From positions 154,606 through 218,605 of the forward strand of contig DS990260.1 in assembly GCA_000155435.1 (NCBI GenBank): a DNA stretch of 64,000 bases, given 5' to 3'. Below the pieces are notes generated by a model that saw nothing but the letters and a program-made list of their open reading frames with translations, was not told the origin of the DNA and did not search any database. Position 1 is the stretch's first letter. Each line of letters starts with the position of its first letter. Positions 7,645-17,632 of the stretch are shown here, piece after piece. Origin of the DNA: Clostridiales bacterium 1_7_47FAA (GTDB lineage Bacteria; Bacillota; Clostridia; Lachnospirales; Lachnospiraceae). The translations under genes were made by a program, and so were the position numbers.

Positions 7645-10600
7645 TTACAAATCAAACAGGGACAGCTGGTTGGAACGGGGCAGGTCCTTCAGCAGCCCCA
7701 TATCCGCCATCAGGGTGCACAGGGTGCCGTTTACCTTGGCCCTGCTGCTGAAATCCTCAATGGACAGGAAGATGCCGTCCTTTACCGCATCCACCACTGC
7801 GTCCGCAGCTTTCTCGCCCAGTCCGTCAATACTGCTGAGGGAAGGCATCAGCTTGCCGTCTATGATCTGGAAATGCCTTGCCTTGGCCCTGTAGATATCC
7901 AGGGGCATGAAGTCATACCCCCTTGCATACATTTCCTGGACAATACGCATGTCCCTGAGGGTGTCCTGCTCCTTTTTAGAAAGGGTATCCGCCCGCTTCT
8001 TATAGTCAGCCAGATAATATTCCAGCTTATCCCTGCCCTGGCACATGATTTCATAGGAAAATGCGCTGGCGCGGATACTGAAGAACGCGGCATAATAGGC
8101 CAATGGATAAAATATCTTACAGTACGCAATACGCCACGCCATCATTACGTAGGCAGCCGCATGGGCCTTGGGAAACATATATTTGATTTTCTTACAGGAC
8201 CAGATATACCAGTCCGGCACGCCGTGGGCCGTCATCTCCTCCTCCCACTCAGGCTTCAGCCCCTTGCCCTTACGCACGCTCTCCATGATGGTGAAGGACA
8301 GGCCCTCCTCCAGGCCCTGGGCAATCAGGTAAACCATGATGTCATCACGCGTACAGATGGCTGTCTGGATGGTGGCCTTTCCTTCCTGGATCAGGGTCTG
8401 GGCATTGCCCAGCCATACGTCCGTACCATGGGCAAGCCCGGCAATACGCACCAGGTCCGAAAAGTACTTGGGCTTGGTGTCCAGAAGCATCTGCATGGCA
8501 AAATCCGTGCCGAACTCAGGCACCCCAAGGGCGCCCAGTGGACACCCGCCGATGTCATCAGGCAGTATCCCAAGGGCCGAGGTGTCCTGGAACAGGCTCA
8601 TGACCTCCCGGCTGTCCAAAGGAATATCCTTAACCGGGTCAATGCCGATCAGGTCCTGAAGCATACGTATCATGGTAGGATCATCGTGTCCCAGGATATC
8701 CAGCTTCAGCAGGTTATGGTCAATGGAGTGATAGTCAAAGTGTGTGGTCACCGTAGAGGTGGTCATATCATTGGCCGGGTGCTGGACCGGGGTAAAGGAA
8801 TAAATCTCCTCCCCCAGGGGAAGCACGATAATGCCCCCGGGGTGCTGTCCCGTGGTACGGCGCACGCCCACGCAGCCCTGCACGATCCGGTTAATCTCAC
8901 AGTTGCGCTTGCGTGTGCCCCGCTCCTCGTAGTACTTCTTCACGTAGCCAAAGGCCGTCTTATCCGCCAGGGTGCCGATGGTGCCAGCGCGGAAGGTCTG
9001 CCCTTTTCCAAAGATGACCTCGGTGTAATCATGGGCCTTACTCTGGTACTCACCGGAGAAGTTAAGGTCGATATCCGGCTCCTTATCCCCCTTAAACCCA
9101 AGGAATGTCTCAAAGGGGATGTCAAATCCGTCCTTCTCAAGAGGGGTCCCGCACACGGGACAGGACTTATCCGGCATATCGCAGCCCGCCATACCGGAGA
9201 ACTTCCTTACCTCCTCGGAATCAAAATCATAATAACGGCAGTTGGGACAGTGGTAATGGGGGCTTAAGGGATTCACCTCCGTGATACCGGACATGGTCGC
9301 CACGAAGGAGGAACCGACCGAGCCTCGTGAACCGACCAGGTAGCCGTCCTCATTGGACTTCCACACCAGCTTCTGGGCAATGATGTACATAACCGCGAAC
9401 CCGTTGGTGATGATGGAGTGAAGCTCCCGTTCCAGACGGTCCACAACAATCTTTGGCAGGTTCTCGCCGTACATCTCATGGGCCCTGTCATAGCAGATCT
9501 TGGTCAGGGTCTTATCTGAATCCTCAATCACGGGCGGGCACTTGTCCGGGCGCACAGGCGCGATTTTCTCACACATGTCCGCAACCTTCCTGGTATTGGT
9601 CACAACCACCTCATGTGCCTTATCCGGTCCCAGATAGGAAAATTCCTTTATCATCTCCTCCGTGGTCCGCAGATACAGGGGCGCCTGGTCATCGGAATCC
9701 TTAAAGCCCTGTCCCGCCATGATGATCCTGCGGTACACCTCGTCCTGGGGATCCAGGAAATGCACGTCGCAGGTAGCGCATACCAGCTTATTGAACTGCA
9801 TGCCAAGTTCCACGATTTTCTTATTGATTTCAATCAGGTCGGCTTCCGATTTCACCGTGCTCTTCTCATCCCGGAGCATGAAGGAGTTGTTGCCAAGAGG
9901 CTGTATCTCCAGATAATCGTAGAAATTCACAAGCCTTGCAATCTCCGCGTCCGGCGCGCCGCGCAGCAGCGCCTGGTACAGTTCCCCGGCCTCGCAGGCA
10001 GAACCGATGATCAGGCCTTCCCGGTACTTATCCAGGATACTCTTTGGTATCCTGGGCCTTCTGGCATAATACTCCAGGTGGGACCAGCTCACCAGACGGT
10101 ACAGGTTGACACGGCCGATATCATTCTTGGCAAGGATGATCACGTGGTATGTAGGCAGCTTGCGGATGGTATTCGTATCCATGGTGCTCATTCCGTTGAG
10201 GGCTTCCAAATCAGTCACCCCCCGGTCCCGGAGCATCCTGACAAACGCTGCAAATATCTCAGCCGTTGCCCCTGCATCGTCCACCGCCCGGTGATGGTTG
10301 GCCAGGGAGATATTCAGCGCCTTTGCCACCGTATCCAGCTTAAAGCGGTTCAGGTTGGGAAGGAGCAGCCTTGCAATGGTCACGGTATCCAATACCGTAG
10401 GATTAAAATGCAGACCCTGTTCCTCCGCAAAATGGCTGATGAACCCTACGTCAAAGCTGGCGTTATGGGCCACCAGGACGGCATCCCCCACAAAGTCCAG
10501 GAACTGCGGCAGGATCACATCGATTTTGGGGTACGGAAGCACCATGGAATCGTTGATGCCCGTCAGCTTCTCTATGTCAAAGGGGATGGGCACATCCGGA

Positions 10601-12309
10601 TTGACGAAGGAGGAAAAACGGTCTGTTATCTTTCCGTCCACCACCTTCACGGCGCCTATCTCGATAATCTTGTTCTTCTTGGGGCTGAAACCCGTGGTTT
10701 CTATATCAAACACCACAAAGGTATCCTCAAAGCCCTGTCCCCCCGGATTCTCCACCAGCTGTTTCGTATCATCCACCAGGTAGCCTTCCACCCCATATAT
10801 GATTTTAAACGTGTCCCCCTTATCCAGGGCATGGTTGGCATCCGGGAAGGCCTGGACACATCCGTGGTCCGTCACCGCAATGGCCGGCATGCCCCACTGT
10901 TTGGCCCTCTTGATGATGCTCTTGACCTCGGACACGCCATCCATATCGCTCATCTTGGTATGGCAGTGAAGCTCAATCCTCTTATCCAGGCTGTTGTCCA
11001 TGCGCTTGCTGGTAAAATCATCTGTTTTCTTGATTCCCACAATGGATCCCAGGGTCAGTTCGCCGTCAAACTTGTCAATGGTGGTCACACCCTTGACCTT
11101 GATGAAGATGCCGGGACTGATAACCGCCTTGACCTCGTCAAAAAGCTCGGGACGGATGAACATCTTCACGGTTATGGTATCCGTAAAGTCGCTGACATCA
11201 AAGGTCAGGATGAACTTGCCGCTGCGCAGCTCCCTGTTCTCACAGGTAAGCACCTTGCCCCTTAAGGTAACCTCCCCAATCTCCCCGTCAATCTTCTCAA
11301 TCTCCATGGGTTCGTCCTCAAAGTCACGGCCATAGAGCACATCCGGGTTATTGGAACGTTTGACCGAATACTTCTTATCCTCGCCAAACCCATTATCCCT
11401 GTCCTTGCCCCAGCCCTTCCGGCCCTTGTTAAGCTGCGGCTTGTCCTTTTGCCCGCCTGCCTGTTTCAGGCCGGACGCCTGGGCAGCGCCCTTTGATGAG
11501 GTCCCGTCAAAGCCTGCTGCATTTCCCTGTCCTGTATCTCCATCGCTTCCCACGTCGCCTGCCGAGGCCTGGGCCATGAGCATGTCCCAGGGCGCGCTTT
11601 CAGGCACGCCTGCGCCTGGATCCATGAAGCCATTGCCTGCATTTCCCTGTCCTCCGGTTCCCTGGACCAGCTCCTGTCCCTCCAGGCCTTCCGTTGAAAA
11701 GGAACCGCCCATGGCAGCCAGTTCCTCCTTGTGGTTCTGCCAGTAGATGGCCTGGGCTTCCCGCTCCATCTTCAGTTCAATCTGCCTTCTGCGGTCATTG
11801 CCCTGGGGCGGCACAAAGGTAAATCCCACCTCAACCGGGAGGCCGCAGCGCTCCGTAAATACCTTCTCGATGACGCGCTTTAGCTCCCCTGTCCTGTCCC
11901 GGTTCACCATGGTGTCCTCCACGGACAGGACCATCAGGTCTTCCTTGTCAAAGTTAATCTGTGCCTTCCGGAACATGGTGTACTCAATGATGCTGTAGTT
12001 CTTAAGTTCCAGCAGCAGGCTCTCCTTATACATGTCCAGCAGCTTTTTAGGGGTATACTGGTCGGACAGCCTGTATTTTTCCTGAATCTTGATGGCCACC
12101 TGTTTGTCCGGGAACAGCTGGTCCTTAATCCCCTTTTCCAAATCATATATATTCTGTTTATGTATGAGCCTAGGGCTTTTCAGATAAATGCGGATAGAGC
12201 TTCTATCCCTGGTGGTGGTCACCTTTTCCACCTGCACCAGACCTAAAAGCTCTTTTAAGGGTTCCGCAATCTTTAAAGTTGGAAATACTTCCAGAAAACA
12301 TTTTGCCAT
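7645..12309 (-). CDS. polC: DNA polymerase III alpha subunit, PolC type
   Basis: This is the replicative polymerase with built-in 3'-5' exonuclease used by low-GC Gram-positives. At 1554 residues it is about 100 longer than usual PolC; the excess is a Gly/Gln/Ala-rich linker around residues 200-320. Domain order: N-terminal domain (1-200), linker, OB fold (about 335-440), PHP domain opening with HCHTKMSDMDG (about 450), DnaQ-like exonuclease opening FDIETTGFS (about 535), the rest of PHP, then the polymerase core with a zinc module CPNC...CPVC and the catalytic PDIDLNFSG motif (about 1078). It is read together with the isoprenoid/phospholipid cluster upstream. Confidence 0.98.
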   Translation of the reverse strand: MAKCFLEVFPTLKIAEPLKELLGLVQVEKVTTTRDRSSIRIYLKSPRLIHKQNIYDLEKGIKDQLFPDKQVAIKIQEKYRLSDQYTPKKLLDMYKESLLLELKNYSIIEYTMFRKAQINFDKEDLMVLSVEDTMVNRDRTGELKRVIEKVFTERCGLPVEVGFTFVPPQGNDRRRQIELKMEREAQAIYWQNHKEELAAMGGSFSTEGLEGQELVQGTGGQGNAGNGFMDPGAGVPESAPWDMLMAQASAGDVGSDGDTGQGNAAGFDGTSSKGAAQASGLKQAGGQKDKPQLNKGRKGWGKDRDNGFGEDKKYSVKRSNNPDVLYGRDFEDEPMEIEKIDGEIGEVTLRGKVLTCENRELRSGKFILTFDVSDFTDTITVKMFIRPELFDEVKAVISPGIFIKVKGVTTIDKFDGELTLGSIVGIKKTDDFTSKRMDNSLDKRIELHCHTKMSDMDGVSEVKSIIKRAKQWGMPAIAVTDHGCVQAFPDANHALDKGDTFKIIYGVEGYLVDDTKQLVENPGGQGFEDTFVVFDIETTGFSPKKNKIIEIGAVKVVDGKITDRFSSFVNPDVPIPFDIEKLTGINDSMVLPYPKIDVILPQFLDFVGDAVLVAHNASFDVGFISHFAEEQGLHFNPTVLDTVTIARLLLPNLNRFKLDTVAKALNISLANHHRAVDDAGATAEIFAAFVRMLRDRGVTDLEALNGMSTMDTNTIRKLPTYHVIILAKNDIGRVNLYRLVSWSHLEYYARRPRIPKSILDKYREGLIIGSACEAGELYQALLRGAPDAEIARLVNFYDYLEIQPLGNNSFMLRDEKSTVKSEADLIEINKKIVELGMQFNKLVCATCDVHFLDPQDEVYRRIIMAGQGFKDSDDQAPLYLRTTEEMIKEFSYLGPDKAHEVVVTNTRKVADMCEKIAPVRPDKCPPVIEDSDKTLTKICYDRAHEMYGENLPKIVVDRLERELHSIITNGFAVMYIIAQKLVWKSNEDGYLVGSRGSVGSSFVATMSGITEVNPLSPHYHCPNCRYYDFDSEEVRKFSGMAGCDMPDKSCPVCGTPLEKDGFDIPFETFLGFKGDKEPDIDLNFSGEYQSKAHDYTEVIFGKGQTFRAGTIGTLADKTAFGYVKKYYEERGTRKRNCEINRIVQGCVGVRRTTGQHPGGIIVLPLGEEIYSFTPVQHPANDMTTSTVTTHFDYHSIDHNLLKLDILGHDDPTMIRMLQDLIGIDPVKDIPLDSREVMSLFQDTSALGILPDDIGGCPLGALGVPEFGTDFAMQMLLDTKPKYFSDLVRIAGLAHGTDVWLGNAQTLIQEGKATIQTAICTRDDIMVYLIAQGLEEGLSFTIMESVRKGKGLKPEWEEEMTAHGVPDWYIWSCKKIKYMFPKAHAAAYVMMAWRIAYCKIFYPLAYYAAFFSIRASAFSYEIMCQGRDKLEYYLADYKKRADTLSKKEQDTLRDMRIVQEMYARGYDFMPLDIYRAKARHFQIIDGKLMPSLSSIDGLGEKAADAVVDAVKDGIFLSIEDFSSRAKVNGTLCTLMADMGLLKDLPRSNQLSLFDL

Positions 12310-12332
12310 ATATCCCTGCTTCTTTCTATAAC

Positions 12333-13397
12333 TTAAACCTGTTTTTGCATGGCTTCCAGTTCCGCGCGCAGCACGGCCAGCAGATGTTCCTCCGGCACCT
12401 TGCGTATGATTTCGCCTTTTTTAATCAGAAGGCCCTCTCCCACACCGCCTGCAATCCCGATATCCGCTTCCTTTGCCTCACCCGGGCCATTGACCACACA
12501 GCCCATGACAGCCACCTTCACATCCAGGTCATCAAACTCCGATACCATGGTTTCCACCTGGTTTGCAAGCCCAATCAAATCAATGCGTGTCCTTCCGCAG
12601 GTCGGACAGGATACCACCTCAATACCGCCTTTCCTCAGACCCAGCGTGCGCAGGATCAGCTTTGCCGTCTTAACCTCCTCCACCGGGTCGCCGGTCAGGG
12701 ATACCCGGATGGTGTCCCCAATACCCTGGTGCAGGATGATTCCCAGTCCCACCGAGGACTTGATATTGCCCGAATAAAGGGTTCCGGCCTCCGTGATACC
12801 CACGTGAAGGGGATATCCGGTCCTGGCTGCAATCAGTTCATGGGCTTTGACACACATCATCACATCCGAGGACTTGATGCTGATGACCAGGTTGTCATAC
12901 CCCATGTCTTCTATTAATTTCACCTTGTCAAGGGCGCTTTCCACAATACCATCCGCTGTCACGCCTCCGTACTTTTCCAGCAGCGGTTTCTCCAGTGAAC
13001 CGCTGTTCACCCCCACGCGGATGGGGATATCCCGCGCCTTAGCCGCATCCACCACTGCCTTCACCTTATGATGGTCACCGATATTGCCCGGGTTGATGCG
13101 GATCTTGTCAGCCCCATGCTCCATGGCCCCGATGGCCAGGCGGTAATCAAAATGGATATCCGCCACCAGCGGTATGTGTATCTCCTTTTTTATGCCGGAA
13201 AGGGCAATGGCGGCTTCCATGGTGGGCACCGCCACCCGGATGATGTCGCAGCCCGCCTGTTCCAGACGGTGGATCTGCTCCACCGTCGCCCTTACATCTT
13301 CTGTTTTTGTATTGCACATGGACTGGATCAGGATGGGATTCCCGCCGCCAATGACACGGCTTCCAATCCGTATTGTCTTTGTATGGTTCCTGTACAT
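12333..13397 (-). CDS. ispG: 4-hydroxy-3-methylbut-2-enyl diphosphate synthase
   Basis: IspG (GcpE) performs the penultimate step of the MEP isoprenoid pathway, reducing MEcPP to HMBPP with a [4Fe-4S] cluster. The cluster ligands are visible in CPTCGRTRIDL and MGCVVNGPGEA near the C-terminus, and the N-terminal TIM-barrel start IGGGNPILIQSMCNTKT is typical. An upstream in-frame ATG at 13418 exists, but GGAAGGGAG sits just before the ATG at 13397, which I take as the start (354 residues). It lies between rseP and polC in the conserved cluster and shares the pathway with dxr. Confidence 0.96.
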   Translation of the reverse strand: MYRNHTKTIRIGSRVIGGGNPILIQSMCNTKTEDVRATVEQIHRLEQAGCDIIRVAVPTMEAAIALSGIKKEIHIPLVADIHFDYRLAIGAMEHGADKIRINPGNIGDHHKVKAVVDAAKARDIPIRVGVNSGSLEKPLLEKYGGVTADGIVESALDKVKLIEDMGYDNLVISIKSSDVMMCVKAHELIAARTGYPLHVGITEAGTLYSGNIKSSVGLGIILHQGIGDTIRVSLTGDPVEEVKTAKLILRTLGLRKGGIEVVSCPTCGRTRIDLIGLANQVETMVSEFDDLDVKVAVMGCVVNGPGEAKEADIGIAGGVGEGLLIKKGEIIRKVPEEHLLAVLRAELEAMQKQV

Positions 13398-13429
13398 GTT
13401 TCTCCCTTCCTTTTGCATCTTGCTGCCGG

Positions 13430-14479
13430 TCAGAACAGCTTCCTCACATCGTTAAACAGGATAAGCACCATAAGGGCCAGCAACAGCATCATTCCGGCCA
13501 TATGGACCATGCCTTCCTTTTCCTTGTCAATGGGTTTACCTCTCAGGGCTTCTATGATAAGGAACACAAGGCGCCCGCCGTCCAGCGCAGGTATGGGAAG
13601 AAGGTTCATCACCCCCAGGTTGGCGCTGAGCAGTACGGTCAGCTGCACCACCATGAGGATAATGGCCATGGCACCTGCAGGCGCCACCGCATCCACCGTC
13701 TTGTCAATCTCCACCACGATTCCCACAGGACCGCTGATATCATTGAGGCTTACCATGCCCCGGACCATCATGGACAGGGTGTCAAATACATATTGTATCT
13801 GGAACCGCACCTGATACAGTCCCTGTACCAGCAGTTCGCCCGGATTCTGCACGGCCCTCGGCATTGCATCAAATCCCACGCCTATGACGTAGCTGCCGCT
13901 GTCCTTAACGTAGATTGGCGTAACCCTGGCGCTGTAGGATTCCTCCTTGCCTGACGGGTCCGTCCTGCGCCAGGTCAGGTCAAGGTCCTTTTGAGGATGG
14001 GTAAACAGATACGCCTTGAACTCATCAAAGGAATGGACCTTCCTGCCATTGACGGATGTTATCACATCCCCTGCCTGGAGTCCCGCCAGCTGGGCCGGAT
14101 ACCCCTCGGTCACGCTGAGGAGCTTCGTAGTATTGTAACCCAGCGCGCCTACCAGGACCAGGGACAGGAGGAATGCGAGAATGAAATTAAAAACAGGCCC
14201 TGCTGCCACCACGGATATCCTGGCCCACACGGACTTGTTGTTAAATGCATGTTCATCCGAATCATTTTCATCCTCTCCCAGCATCATACAGGAGCCGCCG
14301 AAGGGCAGCGCCTTAAACGAATACCTGGTGCCTCCTTTTTCACAGCTCCATATCCTGGGGCCCATCCCCAGTGAAAATTCAATCACACCAATTCCGTTCA
14401 GCTTTGCAAATAAAAAATGGCCAAATTCGTGAATCATTATAATGATTCCCAGCATCAGCACCGCTATAATCAGACTCAT
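13430..14479 (-). CDS. rseP: Site-2 intramembrane zinc metalloprotease RseP
   Basis: The 349-residue membrane protein carries the S2P active-site motif HEFGH (residues 17-21) in TM1, a PDZ domain in the middle (VTEGYPAQLAGLQAGDVITSVNG split here as TEGYPAQLAGL and AGDVITSVNG) and the second zinc-site motif NLLPIPALDGG in the C-terminal TM. It cleaves membrane-embedded substrates such as anti-sigma factors and signal-peptide remnants. Its place between dxr and ispG is conserved in Clostridia. Confidence 0.95.
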   Translation of the reverse strand: MSLIIAVLMLGIIIMIHEFGHFLFAKLNGIGVIEFSLGMGPRIWSCEKGGTRYSFKALPFGGSCMMLGEDENDSDEHAFNNKSVWARISVVAAGPVFNFILAFLLSLVLVGALGYNTTKLLSVTEGYPAQLAGLQAGDVITSVNGRKVHSFDEFKAYLFTHPQKDLDLTWRRTDPSGKEESYSARVTPIYVKDSGSYVIGVGFDAMPRAVQNPGELLVQGLYQVRFQIQYVFDTLSMMVRGMVSLNDISGPVGIVVEIDKTVDAVAPAGAMAIILMVVQLTVLLSANLGVMNLLPIPALDGGRLVFLIIEALRGKPIDKEKEGMVHMAGMMLLLALMVLILFNDVRKLF

Positions 14480-14519
14480 CCGGCAATAACCTTTCTGTCT
14501 TAATCACTGTTTTTACATT

Positions 14520-15671
14520 CTATGCGTTCCATCTGTCCTTTATAAACCCATATGTCTCCTGTTCCGCTTTAAGGATTCCCTCCACATCCGGATCAGCCTG
14601 CACCTTATGGACGGCCATGGCTTCCCCAATTATGTCCACGATGTCCAGATATCCAATCCTGCCATCTAAAAACAGGGAGACCGCCATCTCATTGGCGGCA
14701 TTGAATACCGTGGGCATGGAGCCGCCCTTCCGTCCGGCCTCATAGGCCAGTTTAAGCCCGCGGAAATTCTCCATGTCCGGGACTGAGAATTCAATCTGCC
14801 TGAGTTTTGTAAAATCCAGCCTGCCGCCAGGAAGATGGCGCCGCTGGGGATAATAGAGGGCGTACTGGATGGGAAGCTTCATATCCGGGGTCCCGAGCTG
14901 GGCAATCACTGCCCCGTCCTCAAACTCCACCATGGAATGGATGACGCTGGTGGGCTGTACCACCACCTGCACCTGGTCAAGGTCCACATCAAAGAGCCAG
15001 CGGGCCTCCATGACCTCCAGTCCCTTATTCACCATGGTTGAGGAATCAATGGTAATCTTATGGCCCATGGACCAGTTGGGGTGCTTTAAGGCATCCTCCA
15101 CCTTAACTCCAGCCATCTGCTCCCTGGTCCATCCCCGGAACGGGCCGCCGGAAGCAGTCAGAAGGATCTTATGGACAGGATTGCCCGCTGCCCCCTGAAG
15201 GCATTGGAAAATGGCGGAATGCTCAGAATCCACCGGAAGTATCCTGACACCGGCCTTCTCTGCCAGGGGCATGATGATATGGCCCGCTGTCACCAGTGTT
15301 TCCTTGTTGGCCAGGGCAATGTCCTTGCCTGCTTCCATGGCCGCGATGGTCGGACGGATGCCAATCATGCCCACCACTGCAGTGACCACCATCTCAGCAG
15401 AGTCCTCCACCGCTGCCTCAATCAGGCCTTCCATCCCGCTTACCACCTTCACATCCAGGTCCGCCACCAGGGTCCTTAGAAGGGATGCCTTTTCCTCTTC
15501 CCACAGACAGGCCAGCCTTGGCCTGAACTCCCGTATCTGCTGTTCCATCAGACGTACATTACTGCCCGCTGCCAGGGCTGTGACGCGCAGGTCCTGATTG
15601 TATCTCACAATATCCAATGTCTGGGTGCCGATGGAACCAGTGGAACCCAGGATTGCAATGTTCTTCATCAT
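14520..15671 (-). CDS. dxr: 1-deoxy-D-xylulose 5-phosphate reductoisomerase
   Basis: The 383-residue enzyme converts DXP to MEP, the first committed step of the MEP pathway, using NADPH and a divalent metal. The dinucleotide-binding motif GSTGSIG lies at residues 9-15, PVDSEHSAIFQCL and LTASGGPFRG mark the catalytic region, and NMGH-type SMGHKITIDSSTMVNKGLE is conserved (here NWSMGHKITIDS then TMVNKGLEVMEA). Length matches the family. Confidence 0.97.
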   Translation of the reverse strand: MMKNIAILGSTGSIGTQTLDIVRYNQDLRVTALAAGSNVRLMEQQIREFRPRLACLWEEEKASLLRTLVADLDVKVVSGMEGLIEAAVEDSAEMVVTAVVGMIGIRPTIAAMEAGKDIALANKETLVTAGHIIMPLAEKAGVRILPVDSEHSAIFQCLQGAAGNPVHKILLTASGGPFRGWTREQMAGVKVEDALKHPNWSMGHKITIDSSTMVNKGLEVMEARWLFDVDLDQVQVVVQPTSVIHSMVEFEDGAVIAQLGTPDMKLPIQYALYYPQRRHLPGGRLDFTKLRQIEFSVPDMENFRGLKLAYEAGRKGGSMPTVFNAANEMAVSLFLDGRIGYLDIVDIIGEAMAVHKVQADPDVEGILKAEQETYGFIKDRWNA

Positions 15672-15715
15672 AACTTATATTCTCCCTATCCTGAAGAAAT
15701 ACTCTTCTTATTCAT

Positions 15716-16516
15716 TTATTTTAAGAATGTAAGGGCAAAATAAATGGCAGGCGCAGTGAATATCATGCTGTCAAACCGGTCCAGGATACCTCCGTGCCCC
15801 GGAATCAGCCGTCCGTAATCCTTGATTCCATGGTTCCTCTTAATGGCGGACGCAGCCAGGTCCCCAATCTGGGATATGACGGCCGCAATGGCGCATGCAA
15901 CGGCACAGACCAGCTGGGGGTTATCCACCCCGGACATGTTCCTGCCGAAAAGAGCCGCATAGATGAACCCCAGAAGCGCGGCGCCCGCTGCTCCCCCCAC
16001 GGCCCCCTCAATGGATTTCTTCGGACTCAGGACAGGGGCCAGCTTATGGCGGCCCAGCAGCATGCCGCTGCAGTAGGCGCATGTGTCACATCCCCATGAG
16101 CTTAAGAAAATCAGCCAGACCAGATAGGCCCCGTCATTCATGACCCTTGTCTGGTAGAGGAAGGACAGCATCACAGGCACATAACACACGCCGAAAAAGG
16201 CGGCCGTCACTTCTTCTGTCTTATACTTTGGAAATGTAAACACGTAAAGCGCCATCATCACCATCAGTGATGCAATGATCATTAATGTGATGTACTTCTG
16301 TCCCTCAAACCACAGGATCCCGTAATAGGAACACGCCGTGGCGTACCCCACGGCCGCCAGGGATTTCCTCTCAATGCCAAGCACCCGGTATAGTTCAAAC
16401 AGGCCTATGGCGGAAATCAATGCTGTGACGCCGAACAGAAGGGCGCCGCCCTGTCCGACAACCACAACGGACAGAAGCACCAGTATGATTCCGCTTATCA
16501 ATCGGGTCGTAAACAT
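15716..16516 (-). CDS. cdsA: Phosphatidate cytidylyltransferase
   Basis: This polytopic protein makes CDP-diacylglycerol from phosphatidic acid and CTP, feeding phospholipid synthesis. About eight hydrophobic segments are seen, and the C-terminal half holds the family signature region CDTCAYCSGMLLGR, SPKKSIEGAVGG and KDYGRLIPGHGGILDRFDS. A longer frame begins at 16546, but AAAGGAGAGG precedes ATG 16516, giving the typical MFTTRLISG start and 266 residues. Confidence 0.96.
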   Translation of the reverse strand: MFTTRLISGIILVLLSVVVVGQGGALLFGVTALISAIGLFELYRVLGIERKSLAAVGYATACSYYGILWFEGQKYITLMIIASLMVMMALYVFTFPKYKTEEVTAAFFGVCYVPVMLSFLYQTRVMNDGAYLVWLIFLSSWGCDTCAYCSGMLLGRHKLAPVLSPKKSIEGAVGGAAGAALLGFIYAALFGRNMSGVDNPQLVCAVACAIAAVISQIGDLAASAIKRNHGIKDYGRLIPGHGGILDRFDSMIFTAPAIYFALTFLK

Positions 16517-16608
16517 GGCCCTCTCCTTTCCCACATCCCAACACATCTTTGCTCAGGACCTTCCGCTAATACATACGGAAAATCAGCGCCTGCGCAAACA
16601 TGGACTGG

Positions 16609-17328
16609 TTATTTTACCGTACCGAACCGCCGGTCTCTTTTATTATACTGCACGATGGCTTTTTCTAATTCCTCCTGATTGAAATCAGGCCACAGGCAGT
16701 CGGTGACAACAATCTCCGTATAGGCCAGCTGCCACAGCAGGTAATTGGAAAGCCTGAGCTCCCCGCTGGTCCGGATTAAAAGATCCGGGTCCGGCATACC
16801 GGCCGTGTCCAGATAAGATGAAAAGAGGGACTCGTCAATCTGGTCCGTATCCACTTTCCCATCCGCACAGTCCTTTGCCAGCCTGGCCGCCGCCCTGCGT
16901 ATCTCGTCGCGCCCGCCGTAGTTAACCGCAATCACAAAGGTCAGTCCCGTATTATCCTTTGTCTGGCTTTCCAGACGGTTGATACCCTCTATGATGTCCG
17001 CCGCAAACCTGCTCCTGTCGCCAATCATCCTGACACGCACATTATTGGCAGATGCAATCTTCAGAAGACGCACCATATAATACCGGAAAAGCTGCATCAA
17101 TGCCCCCACCTCTTCGGCGGAACGCTTCCAGTTCTCCGTGGAAAAACCATATACGGTCAAATAGCGGATTCCCATCCTCGCAGCTATCTCCACCGTCTTC
17201 TCCACCGTGACGCAACCTTCCTTGTGGCCCATGGTCCGGGGAAGCCCCCGCCTTTTCGCCCATCTTCCATTGCCGTCCAGTATGAGGGCCACATGCCCCG
17301 GTATCACCATATTTTCATCTAATGCCAT
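16609..17328 (-). CDS. uppS: Isoprenyl transferase (undecaprenyl diphosphate synthase)
   Basis: The 239-residue cis-prenyltransferase elongates FPP with IPP to the C55 lipid carrier for cell-wall synthesis. The catalytic Asp is in ILDGNGRWAK (D18), followed by GHKEGC; the C-terminal DLLIRTSGELRLSNYLLWQLAY and TDCLWPDF segments are diagnostic. It uses isoprenoids from the dxr/ispG pathway encoded alongside. Confidence 0.97.
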   Translation of the reverse strand: MALDENMVIPGHVALILDGNGRWAKRRGLPRTMGHKEGCVTVEKTVEIAARMGIRYLTVYGFSTENWKRSAEEVGALMQLFRYYMVRLLKIASANNVRVRMIGDRSRFAADIIEGINRLESQTKDNTGLTFVIAVNYGGRDEIRRAAARLAKDCADGKVDTDQIDESLFSSYLDTAGMPDPDLLIRTSGELRLSNYLLWQLAYTEIVVTDCLWPDFNQEELEKAIVQYNKRDRRFGTVK

Positions 17329-17350
17329 ACTTATCCGCCTTTCCTGTGTA

Positions 17351-17506
17351 CTTTCCCGGCAGGTCCTTCCCTACTTCTCAACCGTTCCTGCCATACTTCC
17401 TGACAGGTCCATCTGTACTCCTCAACCGGTTCCTGCCATACTTCCCGACAGGTCCTTCTGTAATCCTCAACCGTTTCTGCCGCACTTCCCGGCAAGTCCT
17501 GCCACA
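17351..17506. repeat. 45-bp tandem repeat between uppS and frr
   Basis: Three units of 45, 45 and 44 bp (17351-17395, 17396-17440, 17441-17484) and a partial fourth share the core ACAGGTCC...CTCAACCG...TGCC. It sits in the roughly 300-bp gap between two normally close genes. Because 45 is a multiple of three, a minus-strand frame across it reads as 15-residue repeats, but that frame has no ribosome binding site. Confidence 0.8.
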
Positions 17507-17587
17507 TTTTTCCTGAAACATCCTGCCTGTCCTGCCATTCATGTGAAGCTGCCGCCAGCCGGCTGTGCCGCGGCCCATTACATAGAA

Positions 17588-17617
17588 CAGGAGGCAGGAG
17601 TCCCTCCTGCCCCCTGT
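17588..17617 (-). terminator. Hairpin after frr
   Basis: ACAGG-GGCAGGAG pairs with CTCCTGCC-CCTGT with a 3-nt loop. It lies 16 bp after the frr stop. Only a poor T-tract (TTCTATG) follows on the minus strand, so it may be a weak terminator or processing site separating pyrH-frr from uppS. Confidence 0.5.
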
Positions 17618-17632
17618 ATTCACTTATATGGA

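Noticed and set aside
7570-9267. Long plus-strand frame opposite polC
   Set aside because: Antisense to the conserved polC coding sequence, no ribosome binding site and His/Gly/Leu-rich composition typical of reverse frames. The same holds for 9613-11265.
17378-17623. Minus-strand frame with 15-residue repeats between uppS and frr
   Set aside because: The repeats follow from a 45-bp DNA repeat that happens to keep frame; there is no ribosome binding site.
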